A stretch of DNA of 64,000 nt from Chthoniobacterales bacterium (GTDB taxonomy: Bacteria > Verrucomicrobiota > Verrucomicrobiia > Chthoniobacterales > UBA10450). Below, piece by piece: positions 24,415-32,902 of this stretch (its first letter is position 1; every line of letters begins with the position of its first letter). Location: assembly GCA_035274845.1 (NCBI GenBank), contig DATENU010000009.1, positions 124,001 to 188,000 of the forward strand, written 5' to 3'. A program made the position numbers and the translations under genes. Under the pieces are notes generated by a model. That model saw only the letters and a program-made list of their open reading frames with translations. It ran no database searches and was not told the DNA's origin.

Positions 24415-26481
24415 TTACGTGGTGAGAGACAGACGTTTGGGGTCCGCGGATTTTGTGAATTGTTCGTGCCCGCGAATCAGTTTTTCGAAGGAGGAACGCT
24501 GGTCGGAGGCGATTTCCTCGGGAAACTTTGCGGCCGAACGGTCCCATTTCAGGAGCCAATCGCGGGAAAGCATCTCCCGCTGCTGCCCGATCGGGCTGTG
24601 AAAAGCCGCCGGAGTGAGGGCGATCGTCGTTTCCAGTTTTTCACCGGCGTTGCGTCCCCGCGCGACGAAGAACCCGGCGGCGAGCAGGGCCACGCGGTTC
24701 GCGGTGGAGCACGTGTAGGTGAAGAGTTCCGCGGCACGTCCCGCGCACGCGTTGAAGACGCGGCGAAACGTCGTCACGGTCCACTGGTCGCCCGAGGTTT
24801 TCGTCGAAAACATGTCGTAGAAAATCAGGTCTGGCGGAGCAGGAGCCTTGGCCATCACCTCGCGGAAATCTCCGGGGACGAGGACCCAGCTCAAGCCCGG
24901 ATACTGGCGCGATTGCCACCGGCCGTCGGCGAGAATGGCCGCCGGTCCACTGTGCCGCAAATAGGGAAAATCCCGGTTGTGACGGAAGGCGAGCCGGAGC
25001 GAGTCGAGGTCGTTTTCAAAGCTGATGATCTGCAGCGGACAGACCGGACCCAGGCCGGCTTGCTCTTCGTAGCAGGAGATCGCGGCCATCGCGTTGGCCG
25101 CGGCGCCCAGGCCAACATCCCAGATGACGAGCGGCTCCGCGTTCTCCTCTCCTGTAACCGTGAGCCGGTCGGCCAGGTGGGATTGCTCGATATAAAGCTG
25201 GCTCGCTTCCACCATCGGCGCCGTGCGTGAATGCATGATCTCACCGGACGAAATCTGGCGGATGCTGGCGAAACCTTCCCACGCCTGGTGGACCTCGTAA
25301 TCTCCCAGCTGCCGAGACTTTCTCCGTTTGGATTTCTGCTCGCGAATCGGATTGTCCAGGTCGGATTCGTGGAGGAACGCCCGTTTGTCGCGGTAGAGAT
25401 CGAGAAATTTTCCAACCAGGATGCTCTCGCGGATTTCGCGCATGAGCTGATGGTAGAAATGCAGGTTGTGCTTCCCAAGTAATTGCCAGCCCAGCGTCTC
25501 GCCCGTTTTGGTGAGGTGATGCAGGTAGGCGCGCGAATAACGGCGGCAAGTCGGACAGGTGCAGGCGGGGTCAAGCGTTTCATTGGCAAATTTGTAAACA
25601 CCCCGGCGCATTTGCAGAAACCCGCGCGAGGTAAAGACCGCGCCGCGTTGCGCAAGCTGTGTCGGCATGATGCAATCGAACATGTCCACGCCGCGATGGA
25701 CCGCTTCGAGGATGTCGAGCGGCGTGCCCACCCCCATCAGGTAGCGCGGTTTATCCGCCGGCAGCAGTTCCGCGGTGAATTCGCACGTCTCCTCGCGTTC
25801 GCTTTTGCTTTCACCGACCGCGAGCCCGCCGATCGCGTAGCCATCGAACGCCATTTCCCCAAGGTGGGCCGCACTTTCCCGCCTCAGCTCGGGAAAGAGC
25901 GCGCCCTGGACGATGGCAAACATCGATTGCGGGGAATCGCCCCGCGCCGCCAGACTGCGAGCGGCCCAGCGATTCGTAATTTCAACCGCCTCTCGCGCCG
26001 TCCCTTCATCGGCGGACGACGCGATGCAGTGATCCAGCGCCATCATGATGTCGCTGCCGATCGCCTTTTGCGTTTCGATGCTGACCTCGGGACTGAGCAG
26101 AATCGTGCGCCCGTCCAGGTAACTTTGAAAAACCGCGCCCTCTTCGCTCATGGAACGGGAATGAGGGAGCGAGAAGATTTGGTATCCGCCGGAATCGGTC
26201 AGGACCGACCGGTTCCAGCTCATGAATCCATGGATGCCTCCCGTGCGCCGAAACACTTCCGGCCCCGGCCGGAGAAGCAGGTGATAGGTATTTACCAGCA
26301 GAATCTGGGAGCCGGCGTCCTCGAGGGTTTGCGGTAACTGTGCCTTCACCGTGGCCTGGGTGCCGACAGGCATGAAGAGGGGCGCACGCACCTCATTGTG
26401 CAGAGTCCGAAAGGTCGAAGCCCGCGCTCGCGATCCGGGAGCCGTGGCTTCCAGGCGAAAGTTGAGCCGGGAGTGATTCAT
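24415..26481 (-). CDS. tgt: tRNA-guanine transglycosylase fused to an MnmC-like methyltransferase domain
   Basis: Residues 1-~370 are a complete queuine/preQ1 tRNA-ribosyltransferase. The catalytic base is Asp96 in LTDSGGYQIF and the nucleophile Asp269 in GVDMFDC. The GGLAVGE loop is present, and the zinc ligands are Cys307, Cys309, Cys312 and His338. It exchanges G34 for the queuosine precursor in tRNAs with GUN anticodons. After a basic linker (EQKSKRRKSRQ) the protein continues to residue 688. This extension is a DUF752/MnmC-type methyltransferase-like domain (WDVGLGAAANAMAA SAM loop, IISFENDLDSL, DLIFYDMFSTKTSGDQW). Canonical Tgt is ~375 residues, so this is a fusion of two tRNA-modification modules acting on position 34. 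Confidence 0.9.
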   Translation of the reverse strand: MNHSRLNFRLEATAPGSRARASTFRTLHNEVRAPLFMPVGTQATVKAQLPQTLEDAGSQILLVNTYHLLLRPGPEVFRRTGGIHGFMSWNRSVLTDSGGYQIFSLPHSRSMSEEGAVFQSYLDGRTILLSPEVSIETQKAIGSDIMMALDHCIASSADEGTAREAVEITNRWAARSLAARGDSPQSMFAIVQGALFPELRRESAAHLGEMAFDGYAIGGLAVGESKSEREETCEFTAELLPADKPRYLMGVGTPLDILEAVHRGVDMFDCIMPTQLAQRGAVFTSRGFLQMRRGVYKFANETLDPACTCPTCRRYSRAYLHHLTKTGETLGWQLLGKHNLHFYHQLMREIRESILVGKFLDLYRDKRAFLHESDLDNPIREQKSKRRKSRQLGDYEVHQAWEGFASIRQISSGEIMHSRTAPMVEASQLYIEQSHLADRLTVTGEENAEPLVIWDVGLGAAANAMAAISCYEEQAGLGPVCPLQIISFENDLDSLRLAFRHNRDFPYLRHSGPAAILADGRWQSRQYPGLSWVLVPGDFREVMAKAPAPPDLIFYDMFSTKTSGDQWTVTTFRRVFNACAGRAAELFTYTCSTANRVALLAAGFFVARGRNAGEKLETTIALTPAAFHSPIGQQREMLSRDWLLKWDRSAAKFPEEIASDQRSSFEKLIRGHEQFTKSADPKRLSLTT

Positions 26482-26576
26482 GGGTGCTGCGTTGCTCTCA
26501 AACCAAATCTATCCTTGTCTCAGCTTGCGTTGCGGTGGAACTGTTTCAACTCACGCGACCTCAAAACCAACTCATT

Positions 26577-27638
26577 ATGAAACGCATTTCCACGAGCTTC
26601 GTCACCATCGCCCTCGCGGTTTTCGGGCTGGCCGCCACCGCCCATTCGGCTTTTGAGCTGCCGGATGTAAGTCAGCTCGCCGTCACCAAACAGCGGATCG
26701 GTTTAACCGATATCACTATCACTTATCACCGGCCCCTGGTGAATGGGCGCAAAGTCTGGGGCAGTCTTGTCCCTCTCGGTGAAGTCTGGCGGGCCGGGGC
26801 CAACGAAAACACCACCATCGAATTCAGCGATCCTGTCATGGTCGAAGGGCAGGCTCTGCCAAAGGGAATTTATGGATTGCACATGATCCCGGGCGCGGAT
26901 TCGTGGACGATCATTTTTTCAAAAATGTCGAGCGCCTGGGGCAGCTACACCTACAGCCAGACAGAAGACGCCCTGCGGGTGAATGTAAAGCCAGTCCCGA
27001 ACGAAATGGAGGAAGCGCTCCAGTACTCTTTTGAAGACGTGAAGCCCGACTCGGTCGCGGTGACGTTGAAATGGGAAAAGCTCGCCGTGCCCTTCAAAGT
27101 CTCGATCAATCATGCGGACACGACGGTGGCCAATCTTCGCAACCAGATGCGCGGGCGCTCCCAGTATCAGTGGGAACCTCCCAACCAGGCGGCGCAGTTT
27201 CTCCTGACGAAAAAGGTGAACCTGGATGAGGCGTTGAAGTGGGTAAATCTCTCGATCCAAAACGAGGAAAGGTTCGAAAACCTCACCACCAAGGCTGACC
27301 TCCTCAAGGCGATGAACAAGCCGGACGACGCGAAGAAGGCGTGGGATCAGGCGCTCGCGAAAACCACCGCGGCGCAGCTTTATTCCTACGGTCGCCGTCT
27401 CCAAGCGGACAAGAAGGACGCCGAGGCCATGGAGATCTTCAAGGACGTGGCGAAGCGTTACCCTGATACCGCCTTTGCTCATTTGGGGAATGCGAGGATC
27501 AAATCGGCCGCGGGCGACTTTGCCGGGGCCGCGGAAGACGCGAAGAAGGCGCAAGCCGCCGCCGTTTCCGATCAGCAAAAGAATTCCATCAAAGCGCTGA
27601 TCGATCGGCTGCAGGCGAAGCAGGACATCAACAAGTAG
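26577..27638 (+). CDS. Secreted DUF2911 protein with TPR-like C-terminus
   Basis: This 353-residue protein starts at the ATG giving the signal peptide MKRISTSFVTIALAVFGLAA; the upstream in-frame extension is not signal-like. A DUF2911 domain follows, with QRIGLTDITITYHRP, GKVWRAGANE-like and KGIYGLHMIPG motifs. The C-terminal ~150 residues are helical TPR-like repeats (EALKWVNLSIQNEERFENL, AKKAWDQALAKTTAAQLYSYG). A paralogue of the same design lies at 39635-40513. DUF2911 has no assigned function. The gene is transcribed away from tgt and just upstream of the deacetylase. Confidence 0.8.
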   Translation: MKRISTSFVTIALAVFGLAATAHSAFELPDVSQLAVTKQRIGLTDITITYHRPLVNGRKVWGSLVPLGEVWRAGANENTTIEFSDPVMVEGQALPKGIYGLHMIPGADSWTIIFSKMSSAWGSYTYSQTEDALRVNVKPVPNEMEEALQYSFEDVKPDSVAVTLKWEKLAVPFKVSINHADTTVANLRNQMRGRSQYQWEPPNQAAQFLLTKKVNLDEALKWVNLSIQNEERFENLTTKADLLKAMNKPDDAKKAWDQALAKTTAAQLYSYGRRLQADKKDAEAMEIFKDVAKRYPDTAFAHLGNARIKSAAGDFAGAAEDAKKAQAAAVSDQQKNSIKALIDRLQAKQDINK

Positions 27639-27698
27639 CGGCGCTGGCGCGATGTGGGCAAAAGAGCGGTGCGCTCGGGGATTTCGCTGCCAGACCGT

Positions 27699-30215
27699 AT
27701 GATCTTTCGCTTTCAACGGATCGTTTGTCCTGTGCTCGCTTTCTCCCTCGCCAGCGCCGCGCTCCCGGCGGCGACCAGCCCGACTCCGCCGCCCATACCG
27801 CCACCGATGAACGCCGCGGATATTCGACTTTCGCTCGAGAAGTTGAACGTGCTGGGACGCGTGCTCTATGTCGCGGCCCATCCCGACGACGAGAACACTA
27901 ACCTCATGGCGTTGTTCTCGAATGGCTCGCTCTACGACACCGCCTATCTCTCCGTCACGCGCGGGGACGGCGGCCAGAACCTGATCGGACCGGAACTGGG
28001 TGAGCGCCTCGGCTTCATTCGCACCCACGAACTCCTCGCCGCGCGCCGGATCGATCATGCCCGTCAATTTTTCACCCGCGCTGTCGATTTCGGATTTTCG
28101 AAAAGTGCGCCGGAAACATTTCGCATTTGGGACCGCGAGAAAATCCTGGCGGACGTGGTCTGGGGAATTCGCAAATGGAAACCGGACGTGATCATTACGC
28201 GTTTCAGCCCCGAGGATGACAAGACGCACGGTCATCACACGGCTTCAGCAATCCTGGCGCGGGAAGCATTCGCAGCCGCGGGCGATCCCAAGCGTTTTCC
28301 CGAACAGCTCGCCCATTTCGGGCCCTGGAAACCGACGCGGATCGTCTGGAATACGTCGCCCTTCTTTTTTCAGAATCGCAACATCCCGTTTGATCCCGCC
28401 GGCCTGACCGTAATTGAAGCCGGCGGCTTCAATCCGCTCCTGGGCAAAGCTTTCACCGAGATCGCCGCCGCCAGCCTGAGCATGCACAAAAGCCAGGGCG
28501 TCGGCAGTCCACCTCGACGCGGAGCGCGGAAGGAATATTTCAAACTCCTCGAAGGCGCGCCCATGAAGGACGCGCTCTTCGACGGGGTCGACACGACGTG
28601 GGCGCGGGTCCCGAAGTCGGAGACGATCGCCGGTAAAGTGAAGCAACTTCTCGAAACTTTTTCGCCGGCTGATCCTGCCATTTCCGTTCCAAGATTGCTC
28701 GAGCTCCGCAAACAGCTGACGAAGGATGAAAAGAACGACTGGTTCCTGACCAAAGCCGCTGAAGTCGATGCGCTCATCGTGGCCTGCCTCGCGGTGCACA
28801 TCGAAAGCTCGACCTCGAACGCGGTCGTTTCGCCGGGTCAAACGCTCCCGATCAAGCTCGAGGCGATCAATCGTTCCAAGGTGCCGGTGCAACTTCTTGA
28901 AGCCCGTGCGCCGGTTTCCGGAGAAAGTTTGCGGCTGGATACTCCCTTGCCGCAGGACCAGTTCGTTGCCACGGATCTGTCGCCCACGGTGCCCAGGGAG
29001 GTCGAGACAACCCAGCCCTATTGGCTGCGCAAGCCCGCCGCGGTCGGCACCTTTATCGTCGACGACCAGAAGTTGATCGGGCTTGCGGAAAATCCGCCGG
29101 CGTTCCCGATCGAAGTGGCTCTTCGCGTCGGCGATCAGGACCTGCGTTTCCTGGTGAACACGAAATACCGGACCGTCGATCGCGTGATCGGCGAAATCCG
29201 GCAGGACCTTGTCATTGCGCCGCCGGTTTTTGCGAACCTGCAAAACAACGTTTTCGTTTTCGGTGATGATAAGACGAAGTCGGTTCAGGTGCGCGTGGGC
29301 GCCTCGACCGGCGCCGTCCATGGCCAGTTGCGCCTCGATGCCCCGAAAGGCTGGCGGATCGAACCGGCCTCGGTGCCGGTTGAACTGAAAGGCGCCGACG
29401 CCGAATCGTTTGCCACCTTCACGATTCAATCACCGCCGGATCGCGCGGAAGGCAGCCTGCGGGCGATCGTTAATGTCGATGGACGAGATTACTCGTTTGC
29501 GCGCGAACGCATCTCGTATCAGCACATCGGCGATCACACTCTGATGCCATCCGCCGAGGCAAAAATCGTGCGGGCGGATATCAAACGGAAAGGCGATTTG
29601 ATCGGCTACATTCCCGGCGCGGGCGACGACATTCCGCAGAGTCTTCAACAGATCGGGTACACGGTGAAGGTCCTCGACGGATCCGACATCACCGCTGAAA
29701 CGCTGAAGCGTTTCGACGCCGTCGTCCTTGGGATTCGGGCTTACAACACGCAGGACCACATTGCCGCCTGGCAGAACGAGCTGCTCGCTTATGTGAAAGC
29801 CGGCGGCGTGGTCGTCGCGCAGTACAACACCGTCGATCTGAAAACGAAAGAGATCGGGCCTTATCCGTTGGAGATCACGCGCGAGCGGGTCACGGATGAA
29901 AACGCCGAGATCCGCATTCTGGCGCCAGATCATCCCTTGTTGAACACCCCGAACAAGATCGGCGCCGATGATTTCAAAGGGTGGGTCCAGGAACGCGGCC
30001 TCTATTTCCCCACGAAATGGGACGCGAATTGGACGCCGCTCCTTTCCTGCAACGACCCCGGGGAAAAACCGCTCGACGGCGGATTGCTGGTGGCGAAATC
30101 CGGGAGCGGTTACTTCATTTACACCGGCTACGCCTTCTTCCGTCAATTACCCGCCGGCGTGCCCGGCGCCTACCGCCTCTTCGCCAACATGGTTTCGTTG
30201 CGCGACACGAAATGA
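27699..30215 (+). CDS. Secreted PIG-L/LmbE-family deacetylase with C-terminal GATase-like domain
   Basis: The start at 27699 gives a signal peptide (MIFRFQRIVCPVLAFSLASA) and an 838-residue protein. The LmbE/PIG-L catalytic domain contains the AHPDDE zinc/acid motif at about residue 60 and HGHHTAS near residues 176-180. These complete the usual zinc-binding set of N-acetylglucosamine-type deacetylases. A beta-rich middle follows (~360-610). The C-terminal domain resembles a class I glutamine-amidotransferase/ThuA-like fold (GYIPGAGDDIPQSLQQIGY, AVVLGIRAYN, VKAGGVVVAQYNT). It lies three genes upstream of bshA, but the signal peptide and size argue against it being the cytoplasmic BshB. An envelope or extracellular glycan substrate is more likely. 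Confidence 0.8.
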   Translation: MIFRFQRIVCPVLAFSLASAALPAATSPTPPPIPPPMNAADIRLSLEKLNVLGRVLYVAAHPDDENTNLMALFSNGSLYDTAYLSVTRGDGGQNLIGPELGERLGFIRTHELLAARRIDHARQFFTRAVDFGFSKSAPETFRIWDREKILADVVWGIRKWKPDVIITRFSPEDDKTHGHHTASAILAREAFAAAGDPKRFPEQLAHFGPWKPTRIVWNTSPFFFQNRNIPFDPAGLTVIEAGGFNPLLGKAFTEIAAASLSMHKSQGVGSPPRRGARKEYFKLLEGAPMKDALFDGVDTTWARVPKSETIAGKVKQLLETFSPADPAISVPRLLELRKQLTKDEKNDWFLTKAAEVDALIVACLAVHIESSTSNAVVSPGQTLPIKLEAINRSKVPVQLLEARAPVSGESLRLDTPLPQDQFVATDLSPTVPREVETTQPYWLRKPAAVGTFIVDDQKLIGLAENPPAFPIEVALRVGDQDLRFLVNTKYRTVDRVIGEIRQDLVIAPPVFANLQNNVFVFGDDKTKSVQVRVGASTGAVHGQLRLDAPKGWRIEPASVPVELKGADAESFATFTIQSPPDRAEGSLRAIVNVDGRDYSFARERISYQHIGDHTLMPSAEAKIVRADIKRKGDLIGYIPGAGDDIPQSLQQIGYTVKVLDGSDITAETLKRFDAVVLGIRAYNTQDHIAAWQNELLAYVKAGGVVVAQYNTVDLKTKEIGPYPLEITRERVTDENAEIRILAPDHPLLNTPNKIGADDFKGWVQERGLYFPTKWDANWTPLLSCNDPGEKPLDGGLLVAKSGSGYFIYTGYAFFRQLPAGVPGAYRLFANMVSLRDTK

Positions 30216-30255
30216 ATTCAAGCCGCTTCTTCTGTAGCCGCTTCGCTGTGCGAAG

Positions 30256-30323
30256 CGTTGTAGCGTTCGCTGTCGCCAGCGGAGCCGCCAATCGTTGCGC
30301 TGGTGACAGCGCACACTACAACG
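30256..30323. repeat. REP-like inverted-repeat element (family A)
   Basis: Two 26-bp arms (30256-30281 and 30298-30323) are complementary except for about four positions and enclose 16 bases. The arms contain CGTTGTAG, CGCTGTC and CCAGCG. A related element is at 61948-62012. A small perfect hairpin, CGCTTCGC-TGT-GCGAAGCG, precedes it. It lies between the deacetylase and the small membrane protein gene. Confidence 0.65.
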
Positions 30324-30357
30324 TCAACCGCAGACAGCTGCTCACAGCAGGATCACG

Positions 30358-30477
30358 ATGAGCCTGCACGATCATCCTCCGTTTTTCTCCTCCTGGAGCA
30401 AAGCCTACTGGTTCGCGGTCGTTCTGTTCGCCGTCGAAGTCGCGTTGCTCTACCTCTTCACGCTCCGGTTTTCGTGA
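30358..30477 (+). CDS. 39-residue membrane protein coupled to the sodium:solute symporter
   Basis: This short frame (ATG at 30358, TGA at 30475-30477) encodes MSLHDHPPFFSSWSKAYW followed by one hydrophobic helix (FAVVLFAVEVALLYLFTLRF) and a stop. An AGGA ribosome binding site lies 5-9 bases upstream. Its stop overlaps the GTG start of the symporter as GTGA, so the two are coupled. Small single-helix proteins preceding sodium:solute symporters are known from other transporters of this superfamily, and a subunit or stabiliser role is inferred. Confidence 0.7.
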   Translation: MSLHDHPPFFSSWSKAYWFAVVLFAVEVALLYLFTLRFS

Positions 30478-32138
30478 ACCGGCTCGATTACATCGTCCTC
30501 TTCGCGACGATCGTCGCGATCCCGCTCTACGGTTTGTGGCGGACCTACAAGCACCCGAACTTCCGCGAGTATCTCAAGGGCGACCGGACCATCCGCTGGG
30601 GAACCATCGGGCTTTCCGTTCTCGCCACCCAGGCGGGACCGATCACGTTTCTCTCGATGCCCGGCCAGGCGTACGAAAGCGGCATCGGGTTTATCCAGAA
30701 TTATTTCGGACAACCGTTCGCGCTCATTGTCGTCTGCGCGGTGTTCGTCCCGATCTATCAACGGCTCAAAGTTTTTACCGCCTACGAATATCTCGGGCAA
30801 CGATTCGACCAGAAAACGCGGCTGCTCGGGGGCTTCCTCTTTCTCGTTCAACGCGGGATCGCCGGCGGCATTACGATTTACGCGCCAGCGATCATCCTTT
30901 CTGCCCTCCTCGGGTGGGATTTGAATCTCACCATCTGGCTGGCCGGCGGATTCATCATTGCCTACACGGTCGTGGGCGGCACAAAAATCGTTAGCCTTAC
31001 CCAGCGTTATCAGATCCTCATCATCTTTATCGGCATGGCGCTGGCCTTCGGCATCGCGGTTTATCGCCTGCCGGCGGAGCTCTCCTTTGGCGACGCCCTT
31101 CATCTGGCCGGGAGAATGGGGAAATTGCAGGCCGTCGATTTCTCGATCGATCCATCGAAGCGCTACACCTTTTGGTCCGGTATTCTGGGCGGCTTCTTCC
31201 TTTCTCTCTCCTATTTCGGCGCCGACCAGTCACAGGTGCAGCGTTATCTCGCTGGCAATTCCCTGCGGGCCAGCCGGATCGGCCTGCTTTTCAACGCCCT
31301 GGTGAAAGTGCCGCTGCAATTCCTGATTCTTCTCCTCGGCGCGATGGTCTTCCTCTTCTATCAATTCGAAAAGCCGCCGATGTTCTTCAATCAGCCCAGC
31401 TATCAGCGCGCGGCTGAGAGCGGTTTCGGACCCCAGCTCGAAACGCTTCAGAGGCAATTCGACGATGTCTTTGCGCAAAAGCGCGAATTACTCCGAACCG
31501 CCGGTGCGCAAGCGGACGCCGCGGAACTTCAGCAACTCGATTCCCGGGCCCGGGGCATTCGCGACGAGACCAGGAAGGTCCTGCAACAGGCCGGCGCGAA
31601 CCCGAAGAGCAAGGATTCCGATTACGTCTTCATCACCTTTGTCGTGCAACACCTGCCGCATGGAGTCGTTGGCCTGCTCGTCGCGGTGATTTTTTGCGCC
31701 ACGATGTCGGCTACCTCTGCCGTGCTGAATGCGCTCGGCTCGACAACGGTCGTGGATTTCTACCGGGTCTTTCGTCCGGGGGCTTCCGACCATCATTACG
31801 TCGTCGCCACCCGCTGGCTGACGCTGGGGTGGGGTGTCGTCACCATCGCCGTCGCGTCGTTTTGCAGCCTGGTCGAGAACCTCATCGAGGCCGGGAACAT
31901 TCTTGCCTCGGTCTTTTACGGCAGCATCCTTGGCCTGTTCCTGGTGGCCTTTTTCCTGCGCAACGTTCGCGGCTCGGCCGTTTTCTTCGGAGCGGTTCTC
32001 GCGCAGACGATGGTGATCGCTCTCTTCCTCACCACGAACATCGGCTATCTCTGGTACAACCTGATCGGATGCGCCGCCGTGCTGCTCTTCAGCTCGATTT
32101 TGCAGGCCGGCTTCTTCCGGAATAACGCTGCCGCATGA
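30474..32138 (+). CDS. Sodium:solute symporter (SSS family)
   Basis: This 554-residue protein starts at a GTG (VNRLDYIVLFATIV...). An ATG-like extension upstream would overlap the small membrane protein in another frame and is rejected. About 13 membrane helices are visible. They include the family motif region RTIRWGTIGLSVLATQAGPITFLSMPGQAYESG in TM1-2 and the segment SYFGADQSQVQRYLAGNS. A charged, coiled-coil-like loop of ~70 residues (around RQFDDVFAQKRELLR) interrupts the helices after TM8. It imports an unknown organic solute with sodium. Its stop overlaps the start of the BshC-like gene (ATGA). Confidence 0.87.
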   Translation: MNRLDYIVLFATIVAIPLYGLWRTYKHPNFREYLKGDRTIRWGTIGLSVLATQAGPITFLSMPGQAYESGIGFIQNYFGQPFALIVVCAVFVPIYQRLKVFTAYEYLGQRFDQKTRLLGGFLFLVQRGIAGGITIYAPAIILSALLGWDLNLTIWLAGGFIIAYTVVGGTKIVSLTQRYQILIIFIGMALAFGIAVYRLPAELSFGDALHLAGRMGKLQAVDFSIDPSKRYTFWSGILGGFFLSLSYFGADQSQVQRYLAGNSLRASRIGLLFNALVKVPLQFLILLLGAMVFLFYQFEKPPMFFNQPSYQRAAESGFGPQLETLQRQFDDVFAQKRELLRTAGAQADAAELQQLDSRARGIRDETRKVLQQAGANPKSKDSDYVFITFVVQHLPHGVVGLLVAVIFCATMSATSAVLNALGSTTVVDFYRVFRPGASDHHYVVATRWLTLGWGVVTIAVASFCSLVENLIEAGNILASVFYGSILGLFLVAFFLRNVRGSAVFFGAVLAQTMVIALFLTTNIGYLWYNLIGCAAVLLFSSILQAGFFRNNAAA

Positions 32139-32902
32139 GCGCGCCGATCATCTGTTTCGGGCAACAGCCGTGCGGCTTTTTCCCAAAACGGTTCCTGTTC
32201 GCAAAAATCGCTACCGCGCGCCGGCTGCAACGCGAGATCGGAGGCCGGATCGTTTTCTTCTTTCACGACGCCGACCACGACCCGCGCGAGACCGCGACGG
32301 TTTTGATCGAACGGCACACCGACGACCAGCGCTCGTTCAATTTCGAGTTCGCAAACAAGATCCAGAAACAGTTCTCGCCTCTCTCCGCCAAGCGCATCGC
32401 TCCGGAATGGCAGGGTAAGGTCGCGCGCCAGTTGCCAAACTACGTGGGTCCCGAGCTGATCGAGCATTTCAAATCCATCCAAGCCGAGACCGCCGCTGAG
32501 TTTTGCCGGCAAATGTACAGCCGGATGGGATTGCTCGAAGGAATTCAAGTCGAGCATTCCAGCGATCCCGAGTTCCGGAAACGCGCAGTCGCCATCGACG
32601 ATTTCTTCGTGGACGTTCTTTGGGAGGGCGAGACCGTTCGGGCCCGGCATCGCGACGGCAAACTTTTGCTCCACAAAGGCGGCGACCATTACATCGAGCT
32701 GCCGCCGCAAGCGTTCGACGCTGTCCAAATCAGCCCGACGCGCGACACGCGTCTCCGCTGGATGCAGTCCGTCATCCATTGCACGCATTACGTCGCTGGA
32801 GCCGGCGAACGGGATTATCTTAACGAAGCGGATGCGCCCGGCGTCACTTTTATGCAACGCGACGAGATTTCTGATTCGGGACTCGCGTATACTGGCAGCT
32901 AA
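32135..32902 (+). CDS. Short BshC-like protein (putative bacillithiol cysteine-adding enzyme)
   Basis: This 255-residue protein starts IICFGQQPCGFFPKRFLFAK (GQQ at residues 9-11) and continues to a predicted strand with HDADHDPRET at 44-53. Canonical BshC has a GQQAG...GP-type loop followed by a strand and an EDHD motif in its Rossmann core. The spacing and residues here fit that pattern. Canonical BshC is ~540 residues, so this would be a core-only form without the C-terminal coiled-coil part. Its stop overlaps the start of bshA (TAATG), which supports a linked role. The assignment rests on short motifs plus context and should be treated as a hypothesis. Confidence 0.5.
   Translation: MSAPIICFGQQPCGFFPKRFLFAKIATARRLQREIGGRIVFFFHDADHDPRETATVLIERHTDDQRSFNFEFANKIQKQFSPLSAKRIAPEWQGKVARQLPNYVGPELIEHFKSIQAETAAEFCRQMYSRMGLLEGIQVEHSSDPEFRKRAVAIDDFFVDVLWEGETVRARHRDGKLLLHKGGDHYIELPPQAFDAVQISPTRDTRLRWMQSVIHCTHYVAGAGERDYLNEADAPGVTFMQRDEISDSGLAYTGS

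Noticed and set aside
26919-28238. Minus-strand frame of 439 codons across the DUF2911 and deacetylase genes
   Set aside because: It spans two clear plus-strand genes with signal peptides and catalytic motifs. The composition is shadow-like and no motif was seen.
27699-30215. PIG-L deacetylase as BshB of the bacillithiol pathway
   Set aside because: It has a signal peptide, more than three times the usual BshB length and a GATase-like C-terminus. BshB is a small cytoplasmic enzyme.
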